Source: Undaria pinnatifida | Taxonomy: Eukaryota > Sar > Phaeophyceae > Laminariales > Alariaceae | Length of the DNA stretch: 64,000 nt | Direction of reading: 5' to 3' | Assembly: GCA_012845835.1 (NCBI GenBank) | Contig: JABAKD010000016.1 | Span: 13,691,020 to 13,755,019 of the forward strand | Shown: in pieces, positions 39,176 through 50,924 of the stretch | How the letters are laid out: each line of letters begins with the position of its first letter | Position numbering within the stretch: position 1 is the first letter of the stretch | Notes under the pieces: generated by a model | Databases searched by the model: none | What the model was told of the DNA's origin: nothing | Seen by the model: only the letters and a program-made list of their open reading frames with translations | Translations under genes and position numbers: made by a program

Positions 39176-39886
39176 TTGTTTGCCGAACTCTTGACGGAAG
39201 ACGGCCTCTGGCTGGACCCAACCAGCTACGCCACGACTGGACCCCAAGATACATTTGAGGAGATGATTACGACCCATGGGAGCAGCCCAACCTCCCCGTT
39301 CCTGTTGTGCTCCCTGTTCGGCGTTGCTCTTGGCCTGCCCCAAGGCGCCTACCTCGACTTCGCCCGACCAACGGAACGGCGAGCGGCAGCCGGTCACTAC
39401 CGTGAAATTTTCGCTGAGTACGCCATCTTCCCGCGGGATACTGTACTCCGACTCCCAAATCGAAGGATTTATATCCTACCTCATGTCCAAGAGTTAGTGG
39501 CGGGTCTCAACTCCACGTGGGAGGACCGCCCAACGAGGCGGACCCTCGGGGTCCAAAATGTGGTGAAAGAAGGTGAGGCGCTTCCTCCTTTCCCGACGGC
39601 GGCGTGGACCCTCGGGTCCTACAACGTGTTTGAGGCAGGTAACGCGCTGCCTCCTTCCCCGACGGCGGTGGGGGTAACACCGGAAGGAATATATTCGGCG
39701 CTAGAGAGTGGCTCGTTAGCAGTAGGAGTAACGCTACCGGAAGGAGCAGCTCCGGCGTCTGAAGGTGACTCGAGGGTACGGACGATTGCTCGGGGACATC
39801 AAATGGCGGGGTTACCCTGTGGACGTCAACGTGCAATGCATGCGCGGTTGTTACAGTGTTCCACTAGGTATCCACTATCTGCATGA
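39176..39886 (+). pseudogene. Retroelement leader region, second copy
   Basis: 236 open codons. It is similar to the 38.4-kb segment in its first third and is followed by internal repeats (ALPPFPTA / ALPPSPTA, ESGSLAVGVT). It has no recognised domain. Confidence 0.45.
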
Positions 39887-40616
39887 GCTATAGACCAACC
39901 GTCTATCCTCTGCTGATAAGTTAAGATCTGATTTCCGTTATTTCATTTGTTGTGCGATTTGGGATCGGAATCGTGAGATTCGGAATTAATAGAGTGCTTA
40001 GGAAGGCTGTCGTGCGATCCAGGGTTCGGCACGTACATATATATCGCACAATAGTATAAAGAACCACGGGACCTGCTGAGCATTTAGGAAACATAACAAT
40101 TGTAGCATTCTGCCTTAGGCTACGCGACCTGCGCTGATTGGCTTAAAATGGGTAGCTGCACGTTTCGCGTAAAGAGTGGGATGGTTCTCAGGAGAACACT
40201 AGGACTCGATGTGATTGGCTGTGTTGTGAGTTGGTCCTTACTCCCACTTCAAGCATGCAAGTTCCTAGGAGTCACACACGTGGCCTTGTAGAAGTGGCCG
40301 ACGTAGGCAGTTAGCAGCTTGCACTCATGAGTGACGTTTGGCATGAAGCTTTGGATACCTTGCCAGTACGATAGCCGGTATTTGGAGCTTGACCAGAGCC
40401 AAGCTTCCACCCCCCCCCCTCCTCTCCTCCCCCCTCTCGATCACTCTTGTATCCTGACCTAAACCAGCAAGCCTCGCTTGATAACAATAAGAGAATCTAC
40501 TCCAATACCTACCTGGGTTTTATACTGCTGTCAGCTGTGGTCTCGCGATAGACACACCTGTGTCCCTTCTGAGGATCATATCGACAAGGATCTCCTGAGG
40601 TTCACACCTTCATACG
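39887..40616 (+). other. Non-coding stretch inside the retroelement
   Basis: I see no coding sequence here. It contains a C run near 40411 and AT-rich unique sequence. It may be a separate insertion or an untranslated part of the element. Confidence 0.35.
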
Positions 40617-41153
40617 GTGCGTGGTGAATGCAGTCAGACGGGGCGGGAGCAGGCGCCGTTCCTCTGCGGAGCAAGGGGATGCACAGTTCGTCATGAAAGA
40701 CGGCAAGCGTTAGAAGTGGCAGTTCAAGCCGACCCTGTACTACACGTTACGGCAGCGGGACTCGGAGGGAGACCTGACGATGGCGAGGAAGGATACCGGG
40801 ATGGCCTCTGCTATCCCTGGGACCAGCGCACATTGGGGATTGCAGGACCGCTCTATGAGGTTCGCCTTAAGGACTTCGAACAACGCTTCGTCACTGTTGT
40901 CAAAGTGCAGCCGAGGTTGGCTACTGCCCACGCCAAGCTTACCACCCATGCGGTTGGCCTCCTCAATCACGCTCTGGGAGAGCATCGCCAAACCACACAA
41001 TCGGAGACGCCACGAACACTCTTGAGGTCGATCAAGCTGTGGTACATCCTCCCGGCTCTACTACACTCGCAGGATGGCCGAATAAAACGGCGCGAGAGGT
41101 TTGCGTCTGCCGAACGCGGTGACCTCACCCGTTTGCTCCCGCTGTTAATGTAG
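40617..41153 (+). pseudogene. Retroelement pre-RT region
   Basis: 178 open codons. The distal part LLRSIKLWYILPALLHSQDG and RFASAERGDLTRLL has the look of the region preceding the RT fingers in non-LTR elements. Upstream residues (LCGARGCTVRHERRQALE) may be a worn zinc finger. Confidence 0.55.
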
Positions 41154-41898
41154 CATACCCGTCGAACATCGACGAGACAAATCGGCCAAGCTCACGAAGA
41201 GACGGACGCCGATATGGTTAAGAGGGTGTCATCAGCATGCCGCCGTCCAGGGGGGGTGACTGTGGCAGCATAAAGCCTGCTCGCGGAACCGTGCGCGCCG
41301 GGGAACGAGGGAACGTGGGAGCGAGTGAAAGCAAAGTTCCCGGATGAGGGCCAGCCCCGCGTCTCCGAAGCAACAGCGGCAGCGGTGGCAGCAAGTTCCT
41401 CCGACCCGGAGGAAGGGGGTGGTCCCAACTGGCGCCCGGAGAAAGATTATTGATCCACAGGTGGTCCTCGAGGTCATTAATATCTCGCAGCGCGTTATCA
41501 GGCGCGGGAAGCGACGGCCTGCGCTTTTTGCACTTGCAATCTACAATCAGGACTGGGTTCGGGCGTGAAAAAGTTGGAGCGGGCACTGAAGCCTTCTTGA
41601 TAAGAATTACCGACGATCCGAACTCTTTCCCGCCGGAATGCTGGCAGCTCTTCGTGCAATCAAATCTCTGCCTTGGGTAAAAAATGCCGCCCCGTCTGCG
41701 TGGGGATGACGTAGAGGCGCCTTCTTACGGTAGGGGACCATGTCACACTGGCGACCACGGCTGGAAGAGACCAACCGCGAAGCGAGACAGGTTGGAGTCG
41801 GAGTACGAGGGGGGATTGAACAGGTAGCGCGCAAGGGTACATCACGCGGCAAAAAACTGGGTAGTCCTCACCGAATGCTCCAACGCGTTCAATACAGT
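41154..41898 (+). pseudogene. RT fingers and motif A, degraded
   Basis: Frameshifted. FPPECWQLFVQSNL (about 41627-41670) and VLTECSNAFNTV (about 41863-41898) match the first RT blocks. In motif A the position of the first catalytic aspartate reads Glu in this copy. Translation is cut at AFNTV by the insertion that begins at 41899. Confidence 0.6.
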
Positions 41899-43051
41899 TA
41901 GTTGCGCGCGAAAGGTGCTTAACGGCCACCAAAAAGTGGGACGATTATTTTCAAGACATGCACAACAAAACGACCAACCAAGAGACCAAAGCTCCAGAAA
42001 GAGGACCGACCGTCCGTTCAGGCTCAAAACAACTTGAATTTAGAGTACACTTGAATACCTCACAAGATCGGAAATTTCACGCCATACCGTACGAATCAAG
42101 TCTCCAAACTTTGAGAAACGGTATAAAGTCGTTATTTCCATCTTCAACAAAGTTACCACGCCCTCGATTGACCCTGATTCAGCCAGAAAAGTGACTATTT
42201 CAATTGGTTCCCGCTACTTTGGAGGGAAGGTGTATGGTTACCGATGCCAATAGAAAAAATTAACGACGTACGCACTGGCTGTGTTGTTTTGCCACGTCAT
42301 GAAACAAACCGCACCGTACTATGACCAGTAGAGATCGAGAACAGGGGCACCCAGTATTGTATAATCAGAGAATATATGGCCACTGAACGAGGGAGGAAGT
42401 CGGAATAAAAAAAACGAGGCGATTGGCTCTAGAAAACTTAGCGATCGTCGCTTGGACGGGAAGGTCGTTCGCCGAGGGTGATCAGGCTCGCTGAGATTTC
42501 CGCGCAGCGTGGTGACTATCAAGCGTTGCAGCGACTCAACAACGACGCGAAGCGCGCCAGTGGCGCGGCCATTGCTCAATGCGCTGAGGAAGTCGAAGCT
42601 CGACGATCAGCCGCAGCAACCGCCGAACGGCACAAAAAATAATCGGAGACAGTCTAGATGCTGAGGTGGAGGACATGCGACAGGCAGCCGACGAGGAATG
42701 CGTATGTGATACGAGTGGCAGGCCCCAGGGTGGCTGCGACATCTTCCATCCTTAGCTGCTGTTGTTGCTGCTGCTGCAGCTGCATATCGCAGCTTCGTCG
42801 TTTTTTCATATCGAGGCTTGTGATATACTTGTCTCCTTTGTTCCAGCTGCCAGCAGATCATCTACCGCCTAGTGAAAAAATGGCGGCGATTTTTTGTTTT
42901 TGGCTGCTGAAATTGTGGAATTCGGTGACATGTAATGTCTTTCGATTTGGCTGTGATTGGTTCAAGTTTTGAAATTCATTGCGCTCATAACGACCTAGGG
43001 ACACTTTTATTGCTGGTACCGGCTACAAAACACACCTTACACGCTCATCTA
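41899..43051. mobile_element. 1153-bp terminal-inverted-repeat DNA element inside the RT
   Basis: Removing 41899-43051 plus one copy of the flanking ACAGT (41894-41898 and 43052-43056) restores the uninterrupted reading AFNTV|KRAAV, which fixes both ends. The termini are imperfect inverted repeats: TAGTTGCGCGCGAAAGGTGC at the left against TAGATGAGCGTGTAAGGTGT read inward from the right, 15 of 20 positions identical. No transposase is visible, so it is non-autonomous. The 5-bp duplication excludes the TA, TNA and 8-bp superfamilies; I do not assign a superfamily. Confidence 0.85.
42442..42642 (+). other. Open coding-like stretch within the TIR element
   Basis: 66 codons without a Met, ending in TAA. 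It reads through GDYQALQRLNNDAKRASG and CAEEVEARRSAAATAE, helical and rich in Ala/Arg/Glu. It has a different composition from the AT-rich flanks of the element and could be a captured host exon fragment. Confidence 0.35.
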
Positions 43052-43056
43052 ACAGT

Positions 43057-43386
43057 GAAACGGGCTGCTGTGCTTGCGGAGGCAGCCACTTGCGTGCCGG
43101 GGTTACACCGTTCGTGGTAAGATGTGACGGCGAGAGACCTGCCTCCGTGTTCCTTTAGATGGAATCGCGAGAAAGGCGAAAGATCGACTGCTCCAGTGGG
43201 GTGCAACAAGGGGACGCCATGGGGCCCGCGTTGTTTTGCAAGCCGCTCTTTCCGGTGCTGAAGCGGACTCGGGCGGAGTTTGAGCTAAGAGGTGTAGAGG
43301 CATTCGCCTACCTAGATGACATTAGCATCGGAAATATGGAAAATCACACCCGATACTGTGGAAGTCGTACCCTTCCTCCAGCGTGA
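43057..43386 (+). pseudogene. RT core: QGD block and LDD catalytic motif
   Basis: SSGVQQGDAMGPALF (from about 43195) and EAFAYLDDISIG (about 43300-43335) are the RT B and C motifs; the catalytic pair is in Y-L-D-D. Upstream, the segment KRAAVLAEAATCVPG is in another frame and stops intervene (for example TAG at 43157), so the reading frame is broken. Confidence 0.8.
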
Positions 43387-43482
43387 GCTATCCAATATCA
43401 ATGTTACATTGCAATCCACAGTTGCCCTGCCCCCGAAGGGGCACGTACCTAGGCCGGAACAAATCGCCCTTCTTTGAGGTAT

Positions 43483-44566
43483 CGGCGTTCGTATTGCCGA
43501 ACGTGGTGGCGCAAAGGTGGTTGGAGTGCCCGTCGGCACAGGTGAATACGCGAGAGAGAGTGCGATGGAGATAGTCCGAAACGGCTCCAGGAGGGAAGCA
43601 ACTTGGGCGGATGTTGCCGCGCATGCCGTACAAACGATCACCCAACCTGATCGCCACCGGCTCTATGGTGCAACAGACCTCCTACCTTGAACGCGTGATG
43701 GACCCTGAATTGTCCCTGGCTGCATGCCAAAACGCAGATGGTTATGCCCTGTAGATGCTGGAGAAAGCTACTCGATCTCTAGGGGGGGCAGCAGCAAAGT
43801 CGTCATTTTTCGCGGAAGGATGCCCCACAAATCAGCTGACCCTGCAGCCCCATCAACAGGCGAAGTCGAGCCTGTCCACGGGACCGGGGGGTTGGGCTGT
43901 CGTCGGCCGAAACCCGGAGGATGTCAGCTGTCAGCTGTCCGCCGGAAGATTGGTGGCGATGGTGCCGGAGGTGCTTGCTGGTCTGTCCGGCGCTATAGGG
44001 CAAGTATAGGGGACAAAGTCCGGAGGGAGCTGCCCGATTCTGACCTCGTTCGGCGCATTTGGAACAGCGTCAGAGACCTCCGCGATGTGCATGGGGTCTC
44101 AGAGGAGGCCATGGCGAACATCGTGCCGAAAATCTGGTGGGACAAAGCCTCTACAGCAGGAGAGCAAGATGCCTCAGGGCAACCAGTTGCGGAAGTGTTG
44201 CCTGCACACGACGCCGAAACTATCAGCTCCAGCAAAGCGAAGCATAGGCTGGGGAAGCTGGTCAACCAAATTTGCTATGAGAGTACGCCGCTTCGACAGG
44301 CCAGCTCCCCGAGACGGGACCCCAGCAAAGCACGGGCGACTCTCAAGGAGAGAAGGAGACACGAGGTTTGGTCAAGGCCCGGCAACGGAGGCAATCGGGG
44401 CCAGGGGCAACCGTTTTTTTATCATCGAAGCTTATCGACTCGGCCAGAACCATCCCAGCATCAGAGTTTATGACGGCTGGAAGGAGATTGTTGGGAATTG
44501 ACGAATTCCTGGCGGCGACGTTCCCCCGCTGCGGGCAGCGGAGTCTAATACGCGGCATGCACCATT
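43483..44566 (+). pseudogene. Post-RT region and damaged zinc knuckle
   Basis: The longest piece (43724-44473) reads KVRRELPDSDLVRRIWNSVR and DVHGVSEEAMANIVPKIW, then KHRLGKLVNQICYES; it continues in another frame as EFMTAGRRLLGIDEFLA. The finger reads P-R-C-G ... H-H-C with Phe where a first Cys would be expected before P-R-C, so zinc binding is probably lost in this copy. Confidence 0.65.
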
Positions 44567-45072
44567 GTGTCATCGATCGCGCACGAAAATGAACCAGCAT
44601 CAGCCCCTGGTACACGCGCTCTCCCGCACCCTTACGTGCATGTCCATCCGCCACCAAGTGGAAAGCGGACCCCCTTGAACTCAAACAGGGATCTACGAAT
44701 GGACATTGTCATCGAGGCGGGAGGACTCCGAGATGCAACGGCATCAGAGTATCGCAACAAATCGATACTACTTGACGTCACGTATGTGTGGACCCACAAG
44801 TGGGGATCCACAAGCGGACAGACAGCGCGGACCGATACGGATCAGCTGCTTTCACTTCTGAGGCGCGCAAGCACTATCATTACGCTCGTCCGGGACAGGT
44901 GTCCTTCGACGAGCGCAGCTGCAAACTCGCCACCCTCGCGATGGAAAGCTTTGGGCGCCTCGGGAAGAAAGGCAGCGACCAAATCGATCAGGTAGCGGCC
45001 AAAATAGTAAGAAAGACGGACGAATCGTCCCTATGGCAGAAGGCCTTTGCAAGAAACGCCTCTTCCAGATAA
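44567..45072 (+). pseudogene. Restriction-like endonuclease remnant of the retroelement
   Basis: NRDLRMDIVIEAGG followed by NKSILLDVTY (44690-44785) has the D ... (x about 20) ... D-V-T spacing of a PD-(D/E)xK-type nuclease core. Downstream, YHYARPGQVSFDERS is conserved-looking but needs a frameshift. Confidence 0.55.
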
Positions 45073-45618
45073 TCTCTGTGACCACTCAGGTCCCGATTTC
45101 GCGCCGAGTCAGTAGATATAGACTAGCCCTGAGGGTTCACCAAGCCGCGAGGGGAAGGAAGAAAGGAAGGAAGAAGCAGGAGGACTGCGGCCAATGGCCT
45201 GGGGTGCGAATGTTGATGAGGATTATAAGGGTAGACTAAAAGCTAAAATGAACAAATGTATTATTGGGAAAGGAAGTAGCTATAGTGAGAAGATGCGGGG
45301 AAAGGAAATGGGGAAATGATTGGCGGAGAGTTAGTAGATATAGACTAGCCCTGAGGGTTCACCAAGCCGCGAGGGGAAGGAAGGAAGGAAGGAAGGAAGG
45401 AAGAAGCAGGAAGACTGCGGCCAATGGCCTGGGGTGCGAATGTAGATGAGGATTACAAGGGTAGACTAATAGCTAAAATGAACAGATGTATTATTGGGAA
45501 AGGAAGCAGCAATAATGAGAAGATGTGGGGGAAGGAAATGGGGAAATGGTTGGCGGAAGGTCATAAGAGAGATCCTATCGCTTTATGCAAGGATATTCGA
45601 TTTATTATTAAAAAATAA
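45033..45618 (+). pseudogene. Retroelement 3' end with tandem duplication
   Basis: The C-terminal coding segment (SRYRLALRVHQAARGRK ... NVDEDYKGRL) is present twice, near 45106-45320 and 45330-45618, with an offset of about 224 bp and different GGAA repeat lengths. Only the second copy runs on to CKDIRFIIKK and a stop. Family A sequence starts directly behind it. Confidence 0.75.
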
Positions 45619-45785
45619 CAAATAAACTCCAGCTGTGAGATCGACGATTTCGTCGAAACTCATATTTGCAAGCTGTGTGTGATGCTCTGATCGCGCGTAT
45701 TACTGGGTGTGTGTTCTCTCATTAAATAGGTCGGCGATTCTCCTTAGAACTGCTTGTACCAGGGTCAGCAGGGCGACGTTAATCA
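45614..45785 (-). repeat. Dispersed repeat family A, near full-length copy
   Basis: A composite repeat of about 170 bp. One end has ACTCCAGCTGTGAGATCGA and TTTCGTCGAAACTCAT, the other GGTCGGCGATTCTCC and CAGGGTCAGCAGGG. Further full or partial copies: 1105-1168, 1308-1450, 3796-3862, 5528-5630, 26571-26640, 34212-34275, 48985-49060, 49479-49552, 53631-53690, 56448-56512, 56637-56718, 56757-56835, 57340-57400 and 62066-62222. Confidence 0.85.
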
Positions 45786-46779
45786 ATCTGTGCACGGAAA
45801 CTATATATATATATTTTGGGGGGGGGAGGGGGACAAAATCTGACGGCTGTGGAATGCATTAGTTTATCCGAGTTTATAATGTATTATATCCTGCAAGTCG
45901 TATAACCGTTGAGGGGAGGGCAGGGTTTTTGAAGGGGGTGGGAAGGGGGGGTGTACTCAGTTTGTGCATGGCCGTAGTCGTATGACCATAGACCCTCGCA
46001 TCCCTACTATGCCGGAACGGAGCATGTCGGGTTTTCACCAACCAGGCAGACATTGCTTGCACCAAGCGCGAAGCGCCGTGAGGTGTTCGGTGAGTCGCAT
46101 GAAGGGTGAAGTGCATCTCTCCAAGAACCGCTCGTGAGACGGAATTCGGCATCTTGTGCCTACTTTCTTGCTTGCTTATGGATGACAGCGCCAATGACTT
46201 GTACTTTGTTTTCTGGTGGGGTCATGGCCATTCCAGAGACACCAATGATAATGATGGGCATATTACTATGCAACTGCCTCGTGGGTGCCTTACCATGTTC
46301 ACACTACGTGATGCGATAATTCCCCTTGTGCAGAGTTAGAGGGTTCTCCACCCCGCACAACATGATCTAACTCGATAACCATCATGATGACCATGACCAT
46401 GTGGTCACCGCCAAAACATGAAAAAAAAGATAACGGTACTGGTATACTCTGGTTGGCTAGTTCACGCAGTGATTGCAGTGATTGGCGTTAAGGGATTAGT
46501 GGGGTATTAGTCCGTTTGACCACTTGCAAAATGTTGACCAATAGCTTATACCCAAACTAAGCCTCATAACACTGTTGTTAAAGAATTAGTGGGGTATTAG
46601 CCCGTTTGACCACTTGCAAAAGGTTGACCAATAGCTTACCCAAACTAAGCCTTATATCACTCTCCCTCCCTGAAACGGCGGGATAGCAGGTCGGCCGGAT
46701 ATACGGGCGGGCGTGTCAATATCCAACCAAGCGGTTTCATTTCCTCGGGATACCGGGAAGAGTATTTTTCAAGTTTATT

Positions 46780-46850
46780 GTTGTGGATGTTGGGATTCGA
46801 ACCCACGACCCAAAGACCCATGGTCTGTCGACGACGCCATTCTTGTTATG
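46780..46850 (-). other. tRNA-like sequence, probably SINE-derived
   Basis: On the minus strand GTGGGTTCGAATCCC is a good pol III B box and T-arm, and CATCCAC resembles an acceptor strand. I could not pair a proper anticodon stem or find a T before the anticodon, so I do not call a tRNA gene. Confidence 0.35.
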
Positions 46851-49798
46851 GAATTAGTGGGGGTGTTAGTCCGCTTAAAACCACTTGCAAAAGGTTAACC
46901 AATTGCTTATTTTCCCAAACCAAACCTCATTTCATCGGCATGTTTTACATCGTCGTTGCCAACCAACGCCAACCCCAATATATACATTACAGCGTAGGTG
47001 CCAACCGAGGCCCACTATTATTATATGTATTGTGGGGGGGGAGGGGGGGGGGGGGTCTAACATTTTCAGGTCTCCGCATCAATAAATGTATATATAGGAG
47101 CTTACTGTACGCGTGGTTCTAGGTCTAGGCGAGATGGTAGGTAGGGGTGGCGGGGGAAGATAAGACCGGGGGGAAGGTTAATTTGAACTTTCAAGATGTA
47201 AATTAATTGGTGGAGCTACTGCGTGGATGTGGATGTGCCTCGAAAAAGGTACTGGTAAAGAGGTGCATATATATATATATGTATATCGATTTTTACTTCG
47301 GAAGGAAGGGCATCTACGCTATATAACAATACCAAGTGCGCTGCTCGATAACCTGATCCTGACCGTCGGTATACTGAGCAATCTCTGGGTCGTGTCTTCT
47401 CTGTATCAGGTGTGTGAAGATTTTTCATTTGCCATTTTCAAGAAAGCGGTTGCGTTGATATATGCTACCTGGTGTGATGTAGAGGACAGGAAAACCACTT
47501 GGCGATCATCTACTACATGCTGGGGCATGCTTTCGTGAGCACCACTAACACGAGCATCAGACGTGGACGCCGCATCTACAGGTTCACAGCATTTTCGACG
47601 ACGTGGGAAATACGGGGCGTATAATTCGCTAATAATAACGTGAGAAGGAAGTGTAGTCAGATATGTTAAAATTGCGGTAGGCCACATTACCAACCTATTA
47701 CGCAGGGTATTTCGTACCTACCGTCTGCATGATCGCCTCCTAGCCTCTGCCAAACGAAGTAGCATATATATCATGCCTAACGAAAGTGGCGTAATTGAGC
47801 GCGGGCACTGACGATGTGCACTCCTGCCCCTCGTGTTCAATGTTGGTGGCGTTGCATGACCACATCACCTCGCCTGTTGTATTTGCAATATGTATCTCTG
47901 TCATATAATTGGCGACCTCAGAGCCCCACACGGGGGCACGGTAAAGATCATGGTAACTACATATCATGGTAACTACATGGTTGCACCTGTCGATTGGATT
48001 GGAATGTTCTATCTTGCGATCCATGTAAAACAACACACCACGAAGCTATAACACATGGTATGCCACAGTTCTACATGATTGTTCCAAATCGTTGTCTTGC
48101 ATTCATGGTGTTGTATTGTTGTCGCTCTCGCATTATCGGTAACTCGCATAATCGAGTCCGTGGCCACAGGGCAGGCTCCAGTCACTCTGGGGCTGAGAAA
48201 TACCCTATAAAAAACACAAACGAACCAAAGGTCATTTGTTTCCGTCCCCCGCCCCCCGCCGCCCCCTCCTTCCCCACCACCCGCACCATCGCCTAGACCT
48301 ATTATAGCAAGTATTATAGCAAAGTTTCTCCCAGGTAATACATTCATGCGACCTAAATTGGCTTGATCCCCCCCCCCATCGCCCCCCCCCCCGTCCTTTT
48401 GTTCTCTCCCGCCGCCCCACCCAAAATCAAAATGTGCCAGAGTAATAAACACTACCAGACAGTTGATATCACCTCATTACCTTTCTAGCCATCCATGCCG
48501 TAGCTCCAATTCATAACCCCCCCCCCCTAACGCCCTCTCCTTCTCCACCACCCGCACCATTGCCTAGACCCAGCACCAGGCGTATAGCAAGCTCCTAACA
48601 GTTATACATTTATGCGACCTAAAGCTGTTGGAAATCCCGCTCCCCCCCCCCCCCCCCCCCTTCGAACACTCCGCCCTCTCCTCACCGGTTATTGTACGAT
48701 TTGCAGTATGTATACATGATAAACTGATGCATTCCTTCCACAACCAACCGTCAGATTTATAGTTTCCGCGCACAGATTGAGTCCCCCCCCCCCCCGCCCG
48801 CTCCCTCTTGTTCAAACCCCGGCTCCCACGCCCTTGACATCTCCACACCCTCCCCTCACCGGTTATCCGCCTTACAGGATACGCTCGATGAACTGATGAA
48901 TTTCCTTCCACTGTGCACAGCTGTCAAGATTTTTTTGTCCCCCTCAAAAACATGTTTAAAATTTTATAGTTTCCGCACACAGACTGATCAACATCACCCT
49001 GTTGACCCTGGTGGTACAAGCTGCACTGTAGTTCCAAGGGGAGTCGCCGACCTATATTGTTGTAGTGGTACTCCGAGTGGGGGATGCGTGGTTGGTCGCT
49101 GTTGGGAAGCGTTCTCCTCATGGGTTCCGGTATCTTTGGTTGGTCTCCACTCATTGCTCGCTGGATAGCTATTAGACTCAAAGCTTATGCATTATTTCTT
49201 CTACATTGAACTTTGAAAGACAGACAAAACAAGCCAAGACAGAGTAGGGCAGGATAGTGCAGGTAGAGCAGGTAGTGAGATGTGGGGCGTCCTGCTTGTC
49301 CCATCATCGTCACGTACATTATGGCCCATCTATGATGGCGTTGATGTGAATGTGACATCTAATGTCACGTGGTTTCACCTCAACCATGACATGGTTTCAC
49401 GTCGAATCTATAAACTATCCTTCTACGGAGGGCACTCCGTTACAATGACAAACCCCAGTCAGTACAGTAATAATACGCGCGATCGGAGTATCACACATAG
49501 CTTGCGAAGATGAGTTTCGACGAAATCCTCGATCTCACAGCTGGATGGAGCGCAGTTTGTTATATTTTCAAGTAATACTAAGTATTTTTTTTTTTCTTTT
49601 TTTTTTTTTTTTCATCCTCCGGCGGATGGGGAAAAATAAAGCTTTATTTAGCTCACCACACTTCCGCGTATTTTAATACGCGTCGTGTGTCGATTTAACT
49701 GAGTTTCTTTCGCAGCCCAACGCTAGCTGGCGCACCCTTCGAGTGATTATTTGTCGGAGGGCAACAACAACAATATTAATAAAGTAGCTTGAAATATA

Positions 49799-49862
49799 GC
49801 GGAAAGCGCAACAAGAGCGGGAGTTGGCAAAAATCAATGAAAATCGACGAGCAATAAAAAAA
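49799..49862 (+). mobile_element. SINE body fragment
   Basis: Shares GCGGAAAGCGC, AAAATCGACGAGCA and GAGTTGGCAA with the SINE body at 50 kb, in the opposite orientation. Confidence 0.55.
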
Positions 49863-49992
49863 GCTCAAGATTGGGAATATAAAATTAAATCGGTCGTTCT
49901 CACAGCTAGATAGTCTAGTCTAATGTTTTTCAATTTTTTGTAGAATTTGGTGATTACAGCTGACGTTTTTCACTTCTTTTTTTTCTTTTTTT

Positions 49993-50322
49993 TTGCACAC
50001 ACATCTACTTTCCAGCCTCTGGTCAAGCCGTGGTCACGGATGATGTCGTCCCGTCTCCCCCCCGGTTCTTGCCTTCAATTTTTTCGCGCATAGGGTTCAG
50101 CAATTAATTTCAATCCCACTACTGCTCGTCGATTTTTCATCGAGTGTTGCTAACTCACGCTCTCGCGCTTTCCGCAAGTAAATTTGTGCGCAAGAAAAAG
50201 TCCCCACGAATTTATACGAGTACTCTGTGTGCACTCGGGGGGATTCGAACTCACGAAACTGACCTACGTATACCATGCTCAAGGATAACCTGATACGCCA
50301 CCGGGCCACCGGGGCGACCGGC
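49993..50322 (-). mobile_element. tRNA-derived SINE, copy 1
   Basis: Read on the minus strand, the head has an A-box-like GTGGCCCGGTGGCGTATC and the B box GAGTTCGAATCC, spaced as in a tRNA. The body has AAATCGACGAGCAGTAGTGG, and the end reaches an A-rich tract (T-rich on the plus strand, 49977-49993). The body matches the copy at 59 kb closely. Confidence 0.82.
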
Positions 50323-50382
50323 TCAAATACTAATAACAGCTACGAGCTGGAGTTTGTTAATTTGTTCTAAACTTTTGGTGAT

Positions 50383-50460
50383 CACAGCTGACGTTTTCAA
50401 TTTTTTATAAAATTTTGGTGATTTGAAAAATATATAAAAAATTGAAAAACGTCAGCTGTG
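50383..50460. repeat. Inverted repeat with 27-bp arms
   Basis: CACAGCTGACG at 50383 and CGTCAGCTGTG ending at 50460 are the outer ends of arms that continue inward through TTTTCAATTTTTTATA. It is built of family A terminal sequence, so two head-to-head ends may have met here. Confidence 0.8.
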
Positions 50461-50807
50461 AGCTGTGGGTACGAGTGTGTGTGTGTGTTCTTCACATTAA
50501 ACCGTTCTTCTACTCGTCGACATCCAGCACACCCAGTGTCCGTACTGATTCTTCACCCTAGAAAGATCAGCTCTGTGGTCACAAGCCACGACACAGAGAT
50601 AATGCATCGTAATGCATTCGACAACGCAATGTCATGCCCTAGTACTGGGTACGACAGGCACAACATACATACGTCAGCAACACGAGTACGACTGATTGAA
50701 TAGCTGAAACTCAACTTTGCAAGCTGCGTGGTACATACATATGTCGCTAATACACAGCAGTAGTTGCACAACATTTACGAAGGAAAACATCACGCGTGGT
50801 ATCGCGT

Positions 50808-50815
50808 GGTGGTGG

Positions 50816-50852
<37 letters not shown>

Positions 50853-50884
50853 CTTGTTGTTGTTGTTGTTGTTGTTGTTGTCGT

Positions 50885-50918
<34 letters not shown>

Positions 50919-50924
50919 GTTGTT
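50808..50924 (+). repeat. GTT trinucleotide microsatellite
   Basis: About 115 bp of GTT repeat with a few TTC and GTC variants, flanked on both sides by ATCGCGTGGT. Confidence 0.97.

Larger units (their letters stand above)
38030..45618 (+). mobile_element. Decayed non-LTR retrotransposon of the RT plus restriction-like endonuclease type
   Basis: A series of plus-strand fragments in several frames follows the order of a non-LTR element with a C-terminal restriction-like endonuclease: a leader with a RING-like motif, a pre-RT region, the RT, a post-RT region, a zinc-knuckle remnant, an endonuclease-like segment, and an A-rich 3' end at 45610. Stops, frameshifts, an internal 3' tandem duplication and a 1153-bp insertion show it is dead. 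The left boundary is uncertain (37.7-38.4 kb) and I found no target duplication for the whole element. The clade (R2-like or another RLE group) cannot be settled by eye. Confidence 0.75.

Noticed and set aside
50235-50322. tRNA gene
   Set aside because: Good A and B boxes but no convincing cloverleaf, and the same sequence with a common 230-bp body recurs at 59.1-59.4 kb, as expected for a SINE.
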